64,000 nucleotides of DNA, from contig NC_088786.1 of NCBI RefSeq assembly GCF_949628265.1, positions 36,477,681 to 36,541,680 of the forward strand, given 5' to 3'. The notes beneath the pieces were generated by a model. That model had not been told where the DNA came from. It made no database searches and worked only from the letters and a program-made list of their open reading frames with translations. The stretch's first letter is position 1; every line of letters begins with the position of its first letter. The DNA is from Cloeon dipterum. Its lineage: Eukaryota > Arthropoda > Insecta > Ephemeroptera > Baetidae. Shown piece by piece: positions 1 to 10,608 of the stretch. The position numbers were made by a program, and so were the translations under genes.

Positions 1-261
1 AAATCGGAAAAGCAATTTCGGAAGGCGACAAGAATTAATTAATCCATATATTTATGAAAAATCTGTAGTATTTTGTGTATTTAGTGACACAAATAATCAT
101 TTTTTAGTGCTCTGACATAATTTAAGTAAACAATGATTTTTTCCGAAATTGTTATTGAGTTCGAAAATACTTCTGTGGACTCCTGTTTGACGAAAAATAA
201 TTTATCCCGGTCTAAATAAAAACTCCAGATGCAGACCTGATCTGACGAACAAAATTTTCAG
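1..261. other. Intron sequence upstream of the first visible Gr1 exon
   Basis: AT-rich sequence ending in a polypyrimidine-like tract and an AG at 260-261. I see no exon here that matches exons 1-2 of the downstream paralogue, so it is probably intron 2 of the first gustatory receptor gene. Confidence 0.5.
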
Positions 262-1738
262 GTCATGACCATCGTGTACCTGACAATTTACGAGTTCCGC
301 GCATCCTTGTCTCCGCCGGCCGTGCTGACGGCGGTGAAGCTTTGTGAGCTGCTGAGCCGCGTGGGCTGCGTGGGCAGCGTGACGGCCATTGGCACCGTCT
401 TCTGCGTGCTGGTCCTCGTCCTGAAGGGTGTCGTGCGCGCTCTCAACGAGGAGGTGTCTGCGTGGGCAACAGCAATCGGGGTCAGAGGCGACAAGCACCA
501 CGTGCAGCGCCAATTTAGCCGTCGACTGGTCGCCCTTCGCCACTGCTACGGAAAGGTGCACGACGTGTGCGCTCAACTTAACCGCATCTTCGGCATCTTC
601 GTCCTGATGTCACTCACCTACCACGGATCCTACCTTCAACTTGAGCTGTTCGACACCGTTCGCAACTCGTACAAATCGCTCGTTTACGACGCGGTGTTCG
701 ACGAGGGCAAACTCGAGTACTACCACTGGCTCTTCGTCGATGCTGGCAAAGCTGCAAGTTATTTTATCGCCGTTGGACTCTTCGCAGCTGAGGTAAGTAG
801 TAAAATAAAAATCTTGCCTTTCATTTTACTAAAAATTGCTCACTGAATTTTAAAATCGCAATCAAAACCAGATGTAGCTCAAGAGCGTTGAATCTTTATT
901 TTAATACACATATTTAAAGACCATCTTTGACGCAGTTTCTGAGCACACCAATCGATTCTTGAGGGTCGAATAAGGTAAAGTGGATGTTTTTCTCTCCAAA
1001 AAGTCGTGCGTAACGTGCGAAATTTTTTTCCCGCCAAAACAATATGAATGCGAGAACTGCGCATGCGTCAGAGCTGGCTAGACCTGTCAAAGAAGTCATT
1101 CGCTCTGCAAGTGTTCAAACCAGCTGTGACGCATGCGCAGTTCTCACATATACGTTCATAATATTTTGGCGGGAAAAAAGGTTCGCACGTCACGCTGTAC
1201 TTTTTGGTGGGGAAAAATATCCACTTTGCCTAATTCGACCCTCAAGAATCGATTGGTGTGCTTAGAAACTTCATCAAAGACGGCCTCTTTAATTCTTAAA
1301 TTTTCTTCCATGGAAAATAAACTAAACTTTTCACGACTTGGTAGTATCGAAAGATCAAGAAGATACTCTGCACCTTTGTGAACAGCCTTCCGGCGAGCAA
1401 ACTGCGCGAATCAGTATGGCTGTTATAAAGATACACATAATCTTTTTTTATTTAATGCCGCAGTGTTAACAGGTTCACTGCTTTTCCTTGGAAATTTCCA
1501 CTTTGAGCGTTGACTTGACAGCGAGTGGCTTCTTCGTCATCGGCTGGGACGTTCTGTTTGCGGTAATTGCTTAAACTTTTGAAACTTTTCGAAAGCTCCA
1601 CAATCCAATTAAATACGCTATTCACAGTCGGCCGCTTCGTGCGCTGTCAACGTGGCAATTTTGTTTCAAGCGTACATTGCCAACCTGGAACAGAACAAGG
1701 TGTCTCTCCACCAGACCGTGCTGACCAGACCAAACTAA
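262..1738 (+). CDS. Gustatory receptor (insect 7tm_7 family), C-terminal 266 residues; 5' exons outside the window
   Basis: Predicted seven-transmembrane ligand-gated cation channel subunit of insect taste neurons, acting at the plasma membrane (family knowledge). Exons: 262-792, 1345-1413, 1473-1562 and 1628-1738, joined in phase 0, 177+23+30+36 residues, stop TAA 1736-1738. The first exon holds several hydrophobic helices (for example YFIAVGLFAAE at its end). The third exon has the family signature region LTASGFFVIGWDVLF. The last exon ends with a TM7-like stretch, AVNVAILFQAY, in the position of the usual TYxxxxxQF motif, which is degenerate here. Exon lengths and phases of exons 2-3 match the next gene exactly (69 and 90 nt), which supports the model. 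The N-terminal third must lie before position 1. The intron at 793-1344 carries a MITE. No clear AATAAA follows the stop. Ligand unknown. Confidence 0.85.
916..1290. mobile_element. 375-bp TIR MITE, family M1, copy 1
   Basis: The ends are inverted repeats of about 55 bp starting AAAGACCATCTTTGACG, then TTCTGAGCACACCAATCG. A second, inner inverted pair surrounds GCGCATGCGTCAGAGCTGG. No coding capacity. TTAA sits at both edges, suggesting a TTAA target, but not every copy shows this. It lies in the intron between Gr1 exons 262-792 and 1345-1413. Confidence 0.85.
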
Positions 1739-1832
1739 AACTTTATGAATTATTACAAGTGTAAAGACTAATTATACTTTAACCCTCCCAAACTTCAGCA
1801 AAACATGCCACACTATTTAATGTCAGTTAGCA

Positions 1833-4185
1833 ATGGACACGAGAAGAAACACTGTCGCCCTGGCCATCGGGCCCTTCTCTTGGATTTCGGCACCGTTGGG
1901 CATCCTGCCTGTCAACTTCGACGGCTGCAGGTCTGAGAATTTGCATTGAAGTGTATAATTACTCTCTATAAAAATTTTTCCTGACTGCGTGCTGAAGGTT
2001 TGTATGCAGCCGGCGACGTTCGCTGTACTGCAAGGTTTTGAGCGTGGTGATCGCGTTGGTCGAGCTGTGGCACCTGCGGGACGTGCTCTACCGACGCACC
2101 CGCGGTGCCATGTCTGGCGTGCACGTGCTGACCACCGTCTCGTACCTCGTGGGCAACACAGTCATCGTGCTCAATGTCTACTACGTGCATGTTGGCAAGA
2201 AGAAGCTGCTGCGCTGTCTTAATGAAATGCACGCTGCAGACAACTTCCTCCGCAGGTCCGTCCGCGCCAAGTGCCTCATCGCCGAGGTCTATATCTTCGT
2301 CGTTGCCTTGCAGGTCTTCAATAATATGCTGCATTTACCAGCGGGGTCCAGATTTGCGATAAAATTGGTTCGCACTGCGCAGATCCAAGATGGCGTCTGA
2401 ATGTGGTAAGCAAAAAGCTCTCTTTGGATTGCCGTACGAGTGTCAAGAGTTTGTTTTTACGATCCAAAAGACACAATTAGTACAAGTAATGCAAATTGTG
2501 TCACAATATTCTTTTCGCACATTTTCACGTGACCGTTTTTTCGCGCCAAACTCCACTGGACGCCATATCTGCGCGTCGCATGAATCTGGCCCCCGCTGAC
2601 ATTTACTTCATGATTATTTCAACGATTTTAATCGTTAGGTAATACCCACGATCACGTACGCGTACCTGAAGATGCCCGAGTTCAACTTCAAAAAGGGTTG
2701 GAGCGTGAGCAACGTGCGCAACTGGGCCTACGTGACGATCCGGTTGTGCGGGAAAACTACAATGATGTGCACCGGCATCCACTACTGCGTCCTGTGCATG
2801 ATCCTGGCCGCGCTGATCAAGGCCACCAACCGCGAGATCCAGTTTTGGTGCAACAGCTCCAGCAAGTCGGAGGAGAAGCTGTCCAAGCTGCGCATCTTCC
2901 ACGCGAAGCTCTTCTTCCTTTCCGAAGAGATGACCAGCCTGTACGGTGCCTTTGTCGTGCTCAACCTCGTCTACGTCAACATTTTCTTTCAAGCCAGCTT
3001 CTTCCACATGGTGACCACGGCCTACACGAAGATCAATGCCGGACAGGTCATGTGGACTCGGGACCACAGCTACAGCATGTACTGGATTTTTGTCGACGCC
3101 ATAAAAGCATTAGCATTTTTTTACTCGGCGATGAAAGTGATGACGCAGGTAACGGATCGATGAAAATAACCAACTTTTCTTTATTTAGCCCTACACTATC
3201 TTTAATGAAATTTAGAGTAAATGAACATAATGAATTGAAATGAAAAATAAATGGATCAATTTAACCCCGCCCGGAGGATTCAATGTTGTAAAAAGACCGT
3301 CTTTGACGAAGATTCTGAGCACACCAGTTGATTCTTGAGGGTCGAATCAGGTAATGTGGACATTTTTTCCGACCAAAAAGCCCAGAGCGACGTGTGAACT
3401 TTTTTCCCGCCCAAACAATATGAATGTGAGAACTGCGCATGCGTCATAGCTGGCTGGATCTTACAAAGAAGTCATTTGTACAGGCGGTCTCTCTCTACAA
3501 GTGCTCAAACCAGCTCTGACGCATGCGAAGTTCTCGCATATTGTTTTGGCGGGAAAAAAGTTCGCCCTTCGCGGTGGACATTTTGGCAGGAAAAAATATC
3601 TATTCTACCTAATTCGACCCTCAAGAATCGATTGGTGTGCTCAGAATCTTCGTCAAAGATGGTCTTTAAGACTTTTTGGCAGTTCCCCACCATTTCCTAC
3701 CAGTCAAGCGCAGTTGTATGACTTTTAGTTGTAAAATTTTTTTTTCACTTTTCATGTCTATAGAGCAAGAGGACGGGGCCTATTGTAACGAAATGTTTGA
3801 ATCAGATGCCATCTGGGATGCAAAGAGACTTGGTAAGTAAAATATAATATGTTTCTCCAGCATGAAAAAATGGGAAAAGCTGCTTTTTAGTCAGGTGAAG
3901 CGTCTTTTCTGCTTTAGAGGCTGAGATATTTTAATATTTTTTCAGCTATCGTGCATGTGCATTGAAACGACGGGGATGAAAATAAAAATGACTGCAGGCG
4001 GACTGTTCTGTTTGGACAAGGAAATGCTCTTGACAGTAAGACGTGCGTTTGCGCGCGCTGCGAATAATTAAATTGTGTGTTTTTTTTTGTTCCAGTCGGT
4101 GTACACATGCACGCTCAACTTGGCCATCCTGATGCAGGCCTTCATCACAGACCAGAAAGCAGGCCGGGCTGGCGAAAACGAATAA
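1833..4185 (+). CDS. Gustatory receptor (insect 7tm_7 family), complete, 386 aa
   Basis: Paralogue of the upstream receptor and a complete gene. Exons: 1833-1930, 2010-2313, 2639-3148, 3764-3832, 3946-4035 and 4096-4185 (98+304+510+69+90+90 nt = 387 codons with stop). The phases agree at every junction. ATG 1833 was chosen because the first exon reads FSWISAPLGILPVNFDG, like the N-terminal TM1 approach of insect Grs. Residues 305-386 contain the C-terminal signature: KIKMTAGGLFCLDKEMLL, then SVYTCTLNLAILMQAF, where the usual TYxxxxxQF is degenerate. Length is normal for the family (about 350-450 aa). Intron 2 contains a hAT-like MITE and intron 3 an M1 MITE. A possible AATAAA lies at 4327-4332. 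The donor after 2313 (CAG|GTCTTC) is weak, so this border is the least certain. Subfamily and ligand not determined. Confidence 0.88.
2339..2598. mobile_element. 260-bp hAT-like MITE with 8-bp target duplication, family H1
   Basis: The ends are CAGCGGGGTCCAGATTTGCG and the complement of AATCTGGCCCCCGCTG. Flanks GCATTTAC (2331-2338) and ACATTTAC (2599-2606) agree at 7 of 8 bases, as expected for hAT or P-type 8-bp target site duplications. A second copy in opposite orientation is at 22805-23044. It is inserted 25 bp after exon 2 of the second Gr gene. Confidence 0.85.
3292..3667. mobile_element. 375-bp TIR MITE, family M1, copy 2
   Basis: Same structure and size as 916-1290, with ends AAAGACCGTCTTTGACGAAG and the inner motif CGCATGCGTCATAGCTGG. 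It sits in the Gr2 intron between 3148 and 3764, equivalent to the intron that holds copy 1 in Gr1. Confidence 0.85.
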
Positions 4186-6879
4186 ACTCGCGTTTCATCT
4201 TAAATAATCAATTAAGGCGACGCGGAAAAGGCCAGCATAAAAGCAAAACAATTTGTTTTCGGGGCCGCCGCACTTCTTTTCATCAGTGCCCGATCAATTT
4301 TGAATGCCGCGGAAAAGTTTAGTGCCAATAAAGGCGAGCCGCTCCGAATCCAGCGCTCGTTTTGCGTTTTGAATTCTGCACCCGAGCGAGCGCGAGTGCA
4401 AAACGGAAAGCCATCTCCTCAAGCGCTGCACTATAAAACGGAAGAGCGAACGACAAGTGGAACGAGCGAAAAAATCGAAACTGCCGCCGCTCGTCGTAAA
4501 AACGCCGCTCAATTGCATTGCTTTTTATTATGTAGCTAAACAACAAAAAGCCGCTGCTATATCGGTTCGCGGAAATTGCGGCCGCCGCCGACGCAGAGTC
4601 AGTCGGCGGCTGCTTTAAAATAACCCGCAGCCCTTTTAATTAATGTCAACCCTCATCGACACTGCAGGCAGACCGTCAAATAGAAATTTAGTCAGACTAT
4701 AATAATTGTCGCGACTGGTATGTGAAAACTGATTTCGCTGGTCTCAACAAAACGAAACTAAAGACGAGAATGATGAAAAGAAAAAGAGAGCCAACATTCT
4801 GAGGTTTGAAGAAGAAACAGCTGATTTTGAGGCAGCAAGAAATCGTCGCATTGTTGGAATTTACTGTCAAACTCTATTTGTACAAATGTGGTTATCTCAA
4901 TCGCACTAGTTTTATTAATATGAATAAAATTAAAAACCCCAAAAACGTGTTTATCAAGAAGAATATTTACAATAAAGCTTTCTAAATTGGCCAAAACCAT
5001 GTCTAGAAGTAATTTACAAATATTTTTCATATTCATATCTGCGCAGAACTTAATTCAAATGATACTTTTCGATTTCACGTACTTTTGCTGGGCTCAAAAT
5101 TAAAATCCGTTCAAATTTCCTGTGTACAGTCTACTGAAGGTAAATAGGAAAACGCAATTTCAGTTACAATACAAACACACGGACAAAATGACAGCACGGT
5201 GAACTACTAACAGAGAGGAAAACGCTTTCATTTGGCGCCCTCGGTCTCTATTTTATGTATTACGTTCATTCTCTTCGGCTGTTGGAGAACTACCGTAATG
5301 TACTCTGCTTTGACTCAGTAACTCTATTTGCAATTAATTCGATAAAGCAACACGAAATGAACTTATCGTTTTATGTGGTGGCTGCATATTTTTAACTCTT
5401 GGTTAGCGCCTCGTCATACAAAAATAATTCATGGAACTCCTGCATTTTAGTATTTTAAACCGTTGAGATAATTTTCTATTGAAATTCAATAAAACTATAT
5501 TTTTTTGGTTTTCGCTCGCAGACCTTTGCAGGTTACCGTTTATATAATTCAATTTGAGCGGCCGCGAACCCGCCAAACTGACTGAGCATCTCAGTTTTTG
5601 TTTTCAGCACCAGCAATAGCAGAAAGCAGAGGAGCACGGCGGATGTGTGGCCGCGGCCGCAAAGTCCAGTCAATTGAACGGCATTGACGACTTTGGCATA
5701 AATTTATATTGAACGCATATTTGTCGCAACGGAGAAATGAACAAATGCGTATATACGCAGCGGGCTAAACGCGAGAATGATTGCACGCGCCAAAACGGGA
5801 GCAGTTTAATTTATTCCGCACGAATATAAATCGCGCGGCTGTTGACAGGAATTCATTTGCAAGTGACGCTCGAGATGGATTTGCTTTTGAGTGCTGGAAC
5901 AAAAGCGCATAGAAGGGGGAGTTCTGCTTAGCAAAAGAAATACATCTTCCACTAAGAAACCCTACAGTCGAATTAAAAAAATCAATCTTTTCTCAACTTC
6001 AAAGCTTATACATCCTTACATGATATTTCCTTTTGTAAATTAATGATCTGATGAATTAACTATTTTATTTGTATCACTTTTTTAATGTCTGGCTGTTGTA
6101 AAATAGATCAAGAATAAACAAGAATAATTAAATAAAAATCATAGTAGTTATTTCGGAGGAGACAGTTTCCTGGATATTAAACTTATTTTCACAATAATTG
6201 CCGTGCTGATGGAACAAATTGGATTGCAATCTGATGGATATTGCGGCCAGACCGGAAGCTGTATATGGTGCGCAATTTTCGCCAAACTAGGGAAAAGAGG
6301 ATGGCGCGCGGCGTCGGAATTTCTCATCAAAATACTATTAGCCGCGGCGGCTGACGCACGCACAAGGGCTGGCAATTAAATCATTTTTTGCCCGCCGCCG
6401 CCCCAATTGCAGGCAGAGACCTGCTTTTAACGAACGCGCACTCAGAGGGAAAAATTCTCGCCGCAGATGTTGCCGCGAATTGGGTTTGTTCGCTCGTCCC
6501 CGCTTTTTATGCTTTTTTAATATTTGCCTGCGTTTTAATGACTTCCCGGCCGCGCGCACCACGACTGGTTTTTCGTAAATTATTCCCCCGGTGGCGCTGA
6601 GAAACGCAGCGTGCTGAAAATTAATGCGTCAAGGAGCAATTTGGATGATTTTCGTATCTCACACGAAAAAGGCAACGCGGAATCTCCACAGGACGCCTTT
6701 TGACAAGAAATTAGAGCGTATATACGCAGTCGTCATTATTTGCAATTCAAACGAGTTGGCTTAATTGGCCGGCCACTTTGCAAATGACCTCATAAGGGAG
6801 ATGGAGCGCACAACCTAATTATTAATTGGTTATTAAGCCTTTTAAATCATAAATCTTTAAATTATTGTTCTATTTTATC
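4186..6879. other. Intergenic, no gene seen
   Basis: About 2.7 kb between the second Gr gene and the next repeat. It has scattered GC-rich patches and homopolymer runs. The open frames here are short, unrelated to each other and lack splice-supported partners. A possible polyadenylation signal for the Gr gene lies at 4327-4332. Confidence 0.6.
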
Positions 6880-7357
6880 TCAGGATTAAATACTACGCAG
6901 AATTTCAGAGAAAAACATTTTGATTTAAATTTAAACAAATTTAAAGGTGCTTTAATTTTCAGACGAGTTTTATGCGAAAATGGTAAATTTGAGAAAAATT
7001 TGCTAAATAGGAAAAAAACTGGAAATTTAATCAGCTTTCTGAATTTAGGCAGTTTTTGACGCTACTATCAACTGGTGAATTTTAATCAGGCAATACACAC
7101 ACCCCTTTCGAAAATCCGCCATTTTTGAAAAAATAAAAAATAGCTTTCAAGACTCAAAAGTACTATTTTTTTTATCTTCTCGCAATTAAATTTTCATATT
7201 TTTCTCACCCTGTTGAACTTCCTTTGCTAAAAAAAGAGGGCGTAACCGGTAAAATTAGAAAAATTGGATTTTGGGGCACTTTTGGTCAGAAGTAAATGAA
7301 AAAAATTTCATTTAATATCATTTTTTAAAATAAAAATTACTATCATTCCACTTTAAA
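6880..7357 (-). mobile_element. TTAA-ended MITE family T1, copy 1 (about 480 bp visible)
   Basis: Recognisable by the internal blocks TTTCGAAAATCCGCC, CTCAAAAGTACTATTTTT and GAGGGCGTAACCGGT and by the terminal block CATTCCACTTTAA at 7345-7357. Related copies occur at 11.2, 15.7, 29.4/30.2, 31.2, 32.6, 35.5 and 45.3 kb. Non-coding. The 5' boundary is approximate. Confidence 0.7.
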
Positions 7358-8332
7358 ATGCTACGGTCATTTTTTCCAGAATATAACTGTAATTTTTTCG
7401 CCAATTTCCCTCTCGACTTTGCCTGTCTAAAGCTGTTCGTCGTAGCCGCGAAGAGGCAGACACGCAAAAGCATATACAGGAGGAAGACTTTGTCTAGCCT
7501 GCGAGCAACGAAATGTGTCGCGCACGCACCTCCGAGAGTGCAGGGCGTGGCGGTGTTAATTATTGACATTAATTACTCGCGCCCGGCGTCTTTTCTCCGC
7601 CGGCTGCCGAGAGTGGTGTCAAATTATTAAAGCGAGAGCACACACACACACGCGCGCGAGCGCGCGCGCTCGGCTTCTTGGCACCTGGCCTTAAGGGAGG
7701 CTCCCCGCTCAATTATTCAGACTGGCTCATGTGTTTGCAGATGAACCCCGAGATTAACTTATTATCGCACCCGCCGCCGCGTTCGAGACTTACCTGTGGA
7801 TTTGCACCGACGTGATTTACGCCGCTGCCGCCGATTCGTCTGCGCTCCAATCGCAGGATGTGGCGAAAGAGTGGCTTTTGTTCCTTAAACATTCACAACT
7901 GCACTGATTCGATTCAACAAGATTGCTTTTCCACACGTCTTGTCTTTTCGTTACCGCAGAAATAAATTTTTAAATATTAAAAATAGACAATTTAGACAAG
8001 CGGTAAGCTAAAAATGGTGGATTTTTGCCCTAAATAGAAATTTAGAGGGCTGTGAATTTTAGACAATTGCCTTTTTTCTAAGTTTCAAATCATATGAGCA
8101 AGAATGATGCAATTTTATGGTGTTCAAAGTGTGCAAACCTTACTTGAAATCATCTAAAACCGACTATTTCGTGGTAAAAATGATTGAAAATGATTTTCTT
8201 TTACAAAATAATAATTATATTAAATGTCGCCCTTTCTCACATGCTTTTTCCTATTTGTAAACTGACCTGTGATAACTTGAAACATGAATGTACGGACTAA
8301 TTGTGAGAGTAACAACCATATATTAATTTTTT
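7358..8332. other. Intergenic; CA/CG microsatellite at 7639-7670
   Basis: No gene. Contains a (CA)n run passing into (CG)n at 7639-7670 and a GC-rich block around 7740-7860. The rest is AT-rich. Confidence 0.6.
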
Positions 8333-9490
8333 CTGCCACAAACGTTCTAAATAATTCCGGCCGCGCACCGAGAAAATAGGAATTTTTCAAATTTCGTTAT
8401 TTTTGCAACTCAAAATCTTGGGTTCTAACCATCAGAATTGCACAAACTGCCCACCGTTCGACTTTTCATAACCTTCTCTAGATATTCAATGGAATTTTGG
8501 GTAGATTTTTCAATATAAGAGCGTTTTTAACAGTGAGTAAATTTGCTGAAAGTGCTAAATGACGCGATTTTTCTCGTTACTTTAATACACGGGGTGGAAG
8601 GGGGATGAGGGTTGATCACCCTTTAAGCATTTTGGCTAACTAGGGAAGGTTAAGATGAGTTGAACTGTATACAGTTTTTGCAATTCTGATGGTTAGAACC
8701 AAAGATTTGGCAGTGACAATATTAGCAAAACACAAAAAATCGATTTTTTGCCAACATTTCAATCGCTTAATCTCGGGTTCTAATTGTCAGATTTGCATAA
8801 ACTGCACACTGTTCGACTTGTCTTAACCATGTCTAGAGATCCAATATAATTTTGGGTAGATTTTGTCAATTTAAGAGCGTTTTGAACAGTGAGTAAATTT
8901 GCTGAAAGTGCTAAATGATGCGATTTTTCTCGTTACTTTAATACACGGGGTGGAAGGGGGATGAGGGTTGATCGCCCTCAAAACATTTTGGCTATCTAGT
9001 GAAGGTTAAGGCGAGTTGAACTGTATGCAGTTTTTGCAATTCTGATGGTTAGAACCAAAGATTTGGCAGTGACAATATTAGCAAAAACAAAAAAAAAATC
9101 GAATTTTCGCCAACATTTCAATCGCTAAATCTCGGGTTCTAATTGTCAGATTTGCAAAAACTGCACACTGTTCGACTTGTCTTAACCTCGTCTATATAGC
9201 CAATATAACTTTGGGTAGATTTTTTCAATATAAGAGCATTTTTAACAGTGAATAAATTGGCTGAAAGTGCTAAATGACGCGATTTTTCTCGTTACTTTAA
9301 TACACGGGGTGGAAGGGGGATGAAGGTTGGTCCCCCTTTAAATATTTTGGTTAAGACGAGTTGAATGGTGTGCAGTTTTTGCAATTCTGGCGGTTAGAAC
9401 CCGAGATTTGAAGTTTTAAAAATAGCGAGATATTTGAAAAATTCCTATTTTTCTGCTGGCGGCGCTATTATTTAGAAAGTTTGTGGTAAA
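8333..9490. repeat. TIR element containing a three-unit 357-bp tandem repeat
   Basis: The outer ends are inverted repeats: TGCCACAAACGTTCTAAATA at the left, and at the right the complement of CCACAAACTTTCTAAATAAT, both followed by a GGAATTTTTCAAAT block. Inside are units starting near 8413, 8770 and 9128. The shared marker ATACACGGGGTGGAAGGGGG begins at 8585, 8941 and 9300, giving a period of 356-359 bp; the third unit is shorter. Each unit is itself an imperfect palindrome: it opens with GGTTCTAACCATCAGAATT and closes with the complementary AATTCTGATGGTTAGAACC. No coding frame. Confidence 0.85.
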
Positions 9491-10608
9491 AAAAAAATTG
9501 AACACGCCTCCGGAAAGCTCATTTATTTTTAAAAAAAGAATCATATGGGTTACAGATCAAGTTCCACCGTAATTAAAAAAAAACAAGAGTGCGCGCGGCA
9601 CACGTCATTTTGCTCTCTGCGCGCGGCTCCCAAACGAGAACTGAATCTCCTACAGTTTCCGCTTTTGTTTCATTTGGTCAAGGAAGAGTGAAGCTTTTTT
9701 TAAATTAACCGTCTAAAATTCACAGCCTTAGAATTACTCTCTAAAGTCACGCAGCGTTGCACAGATAAATTTTGGAGAACTTATTGAGACACGAAAAGGT
9801 GACCAGAATTTCGTACAATTGTTTAGGAAATTTCAAAATCTAGATTGTGAAGGTTATAATTTCCTTTTCTAAATTAAACAAGTAATTTTGTAACAGACTA
9901 CTTCACTCATATTCCTGCTCCCACACCTATCCCTACTTGTTCTCAATTTTAACATTTTGCGTTCTGCTAAATATTTAATATATTTCTCTCGCCCTCTTCA
10001 AACATCGTTATTTTTTTTTAAATCTGCGAGCCAGACATGAACATCAAATCATTAAAGTAAATAAAATGCTATTTATACAGCCTTATTCCCATTCATTAGT
10101 TAGATTCTGTTCAGACACTTCAGAAATAATTTTATATAAAATATGTGCACCCTTGCAAACAGCAAGCATTTTATTCCTTTTCACCATCGGCGCTCCTGTG
10201 AGAGGCTTTATATTCGATTCGCAATAGTCGTAACGAGTTTATATAAAATATAATGAAAATGATCAAGGCAAATTAGATTTTACAAGCACCATTGAGAACG
10301 GAAAGAAAATTAATTTCCGTCAGTGGGAGTTCCAAATTGCAGGAAAAACTTTGATTTAAATTGCGCGCACGGTTCAAGAAGTGCTTTCTTGATTGGACCG
10401 GCAAACAAATACCAATAGTAGCGACGTTAAAATAATGAAAGTTGCTTTTATGCATGCGCGGTTCGGAGCCGAAATCTGTGACGTCAGCCATTCCCACCGC
10501 GGCGCGCAATTAAATAAAGCCAAGGTCCAAGGTCTCCTTCCTTCGTCTCGCGGCGTAAGCATTCACTCGCTGCCGCTATCGCTGGTCGAACAGCTGGGCA
10601 AGTGCGAG
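9491..10608. other. Spacer upstream of the hydroxylase gene; probable promoter and 5' UTR
   Basis: AT-rich to about 10430, then GC-rich to the start codon. A frame in phase with the first coding exon is open back to about 10393 and contains ATGs at 10435 and 10450, so a longer N-terminus cannot be excluded. I see no TATA box. Confidence 0.45.

Noticed and set aside
265..494. Minus-strand frames opposite the first Gr exon
   Set aside because: Mirror frames of a GC-rich real exon; the + strand translation matches the gustatory receptor family and splice sites.
7639..7670. CA/CG run as a possible Z-DNA or regulatory element
   Set aside because: Simple microsatellite; nothing else supports a function.
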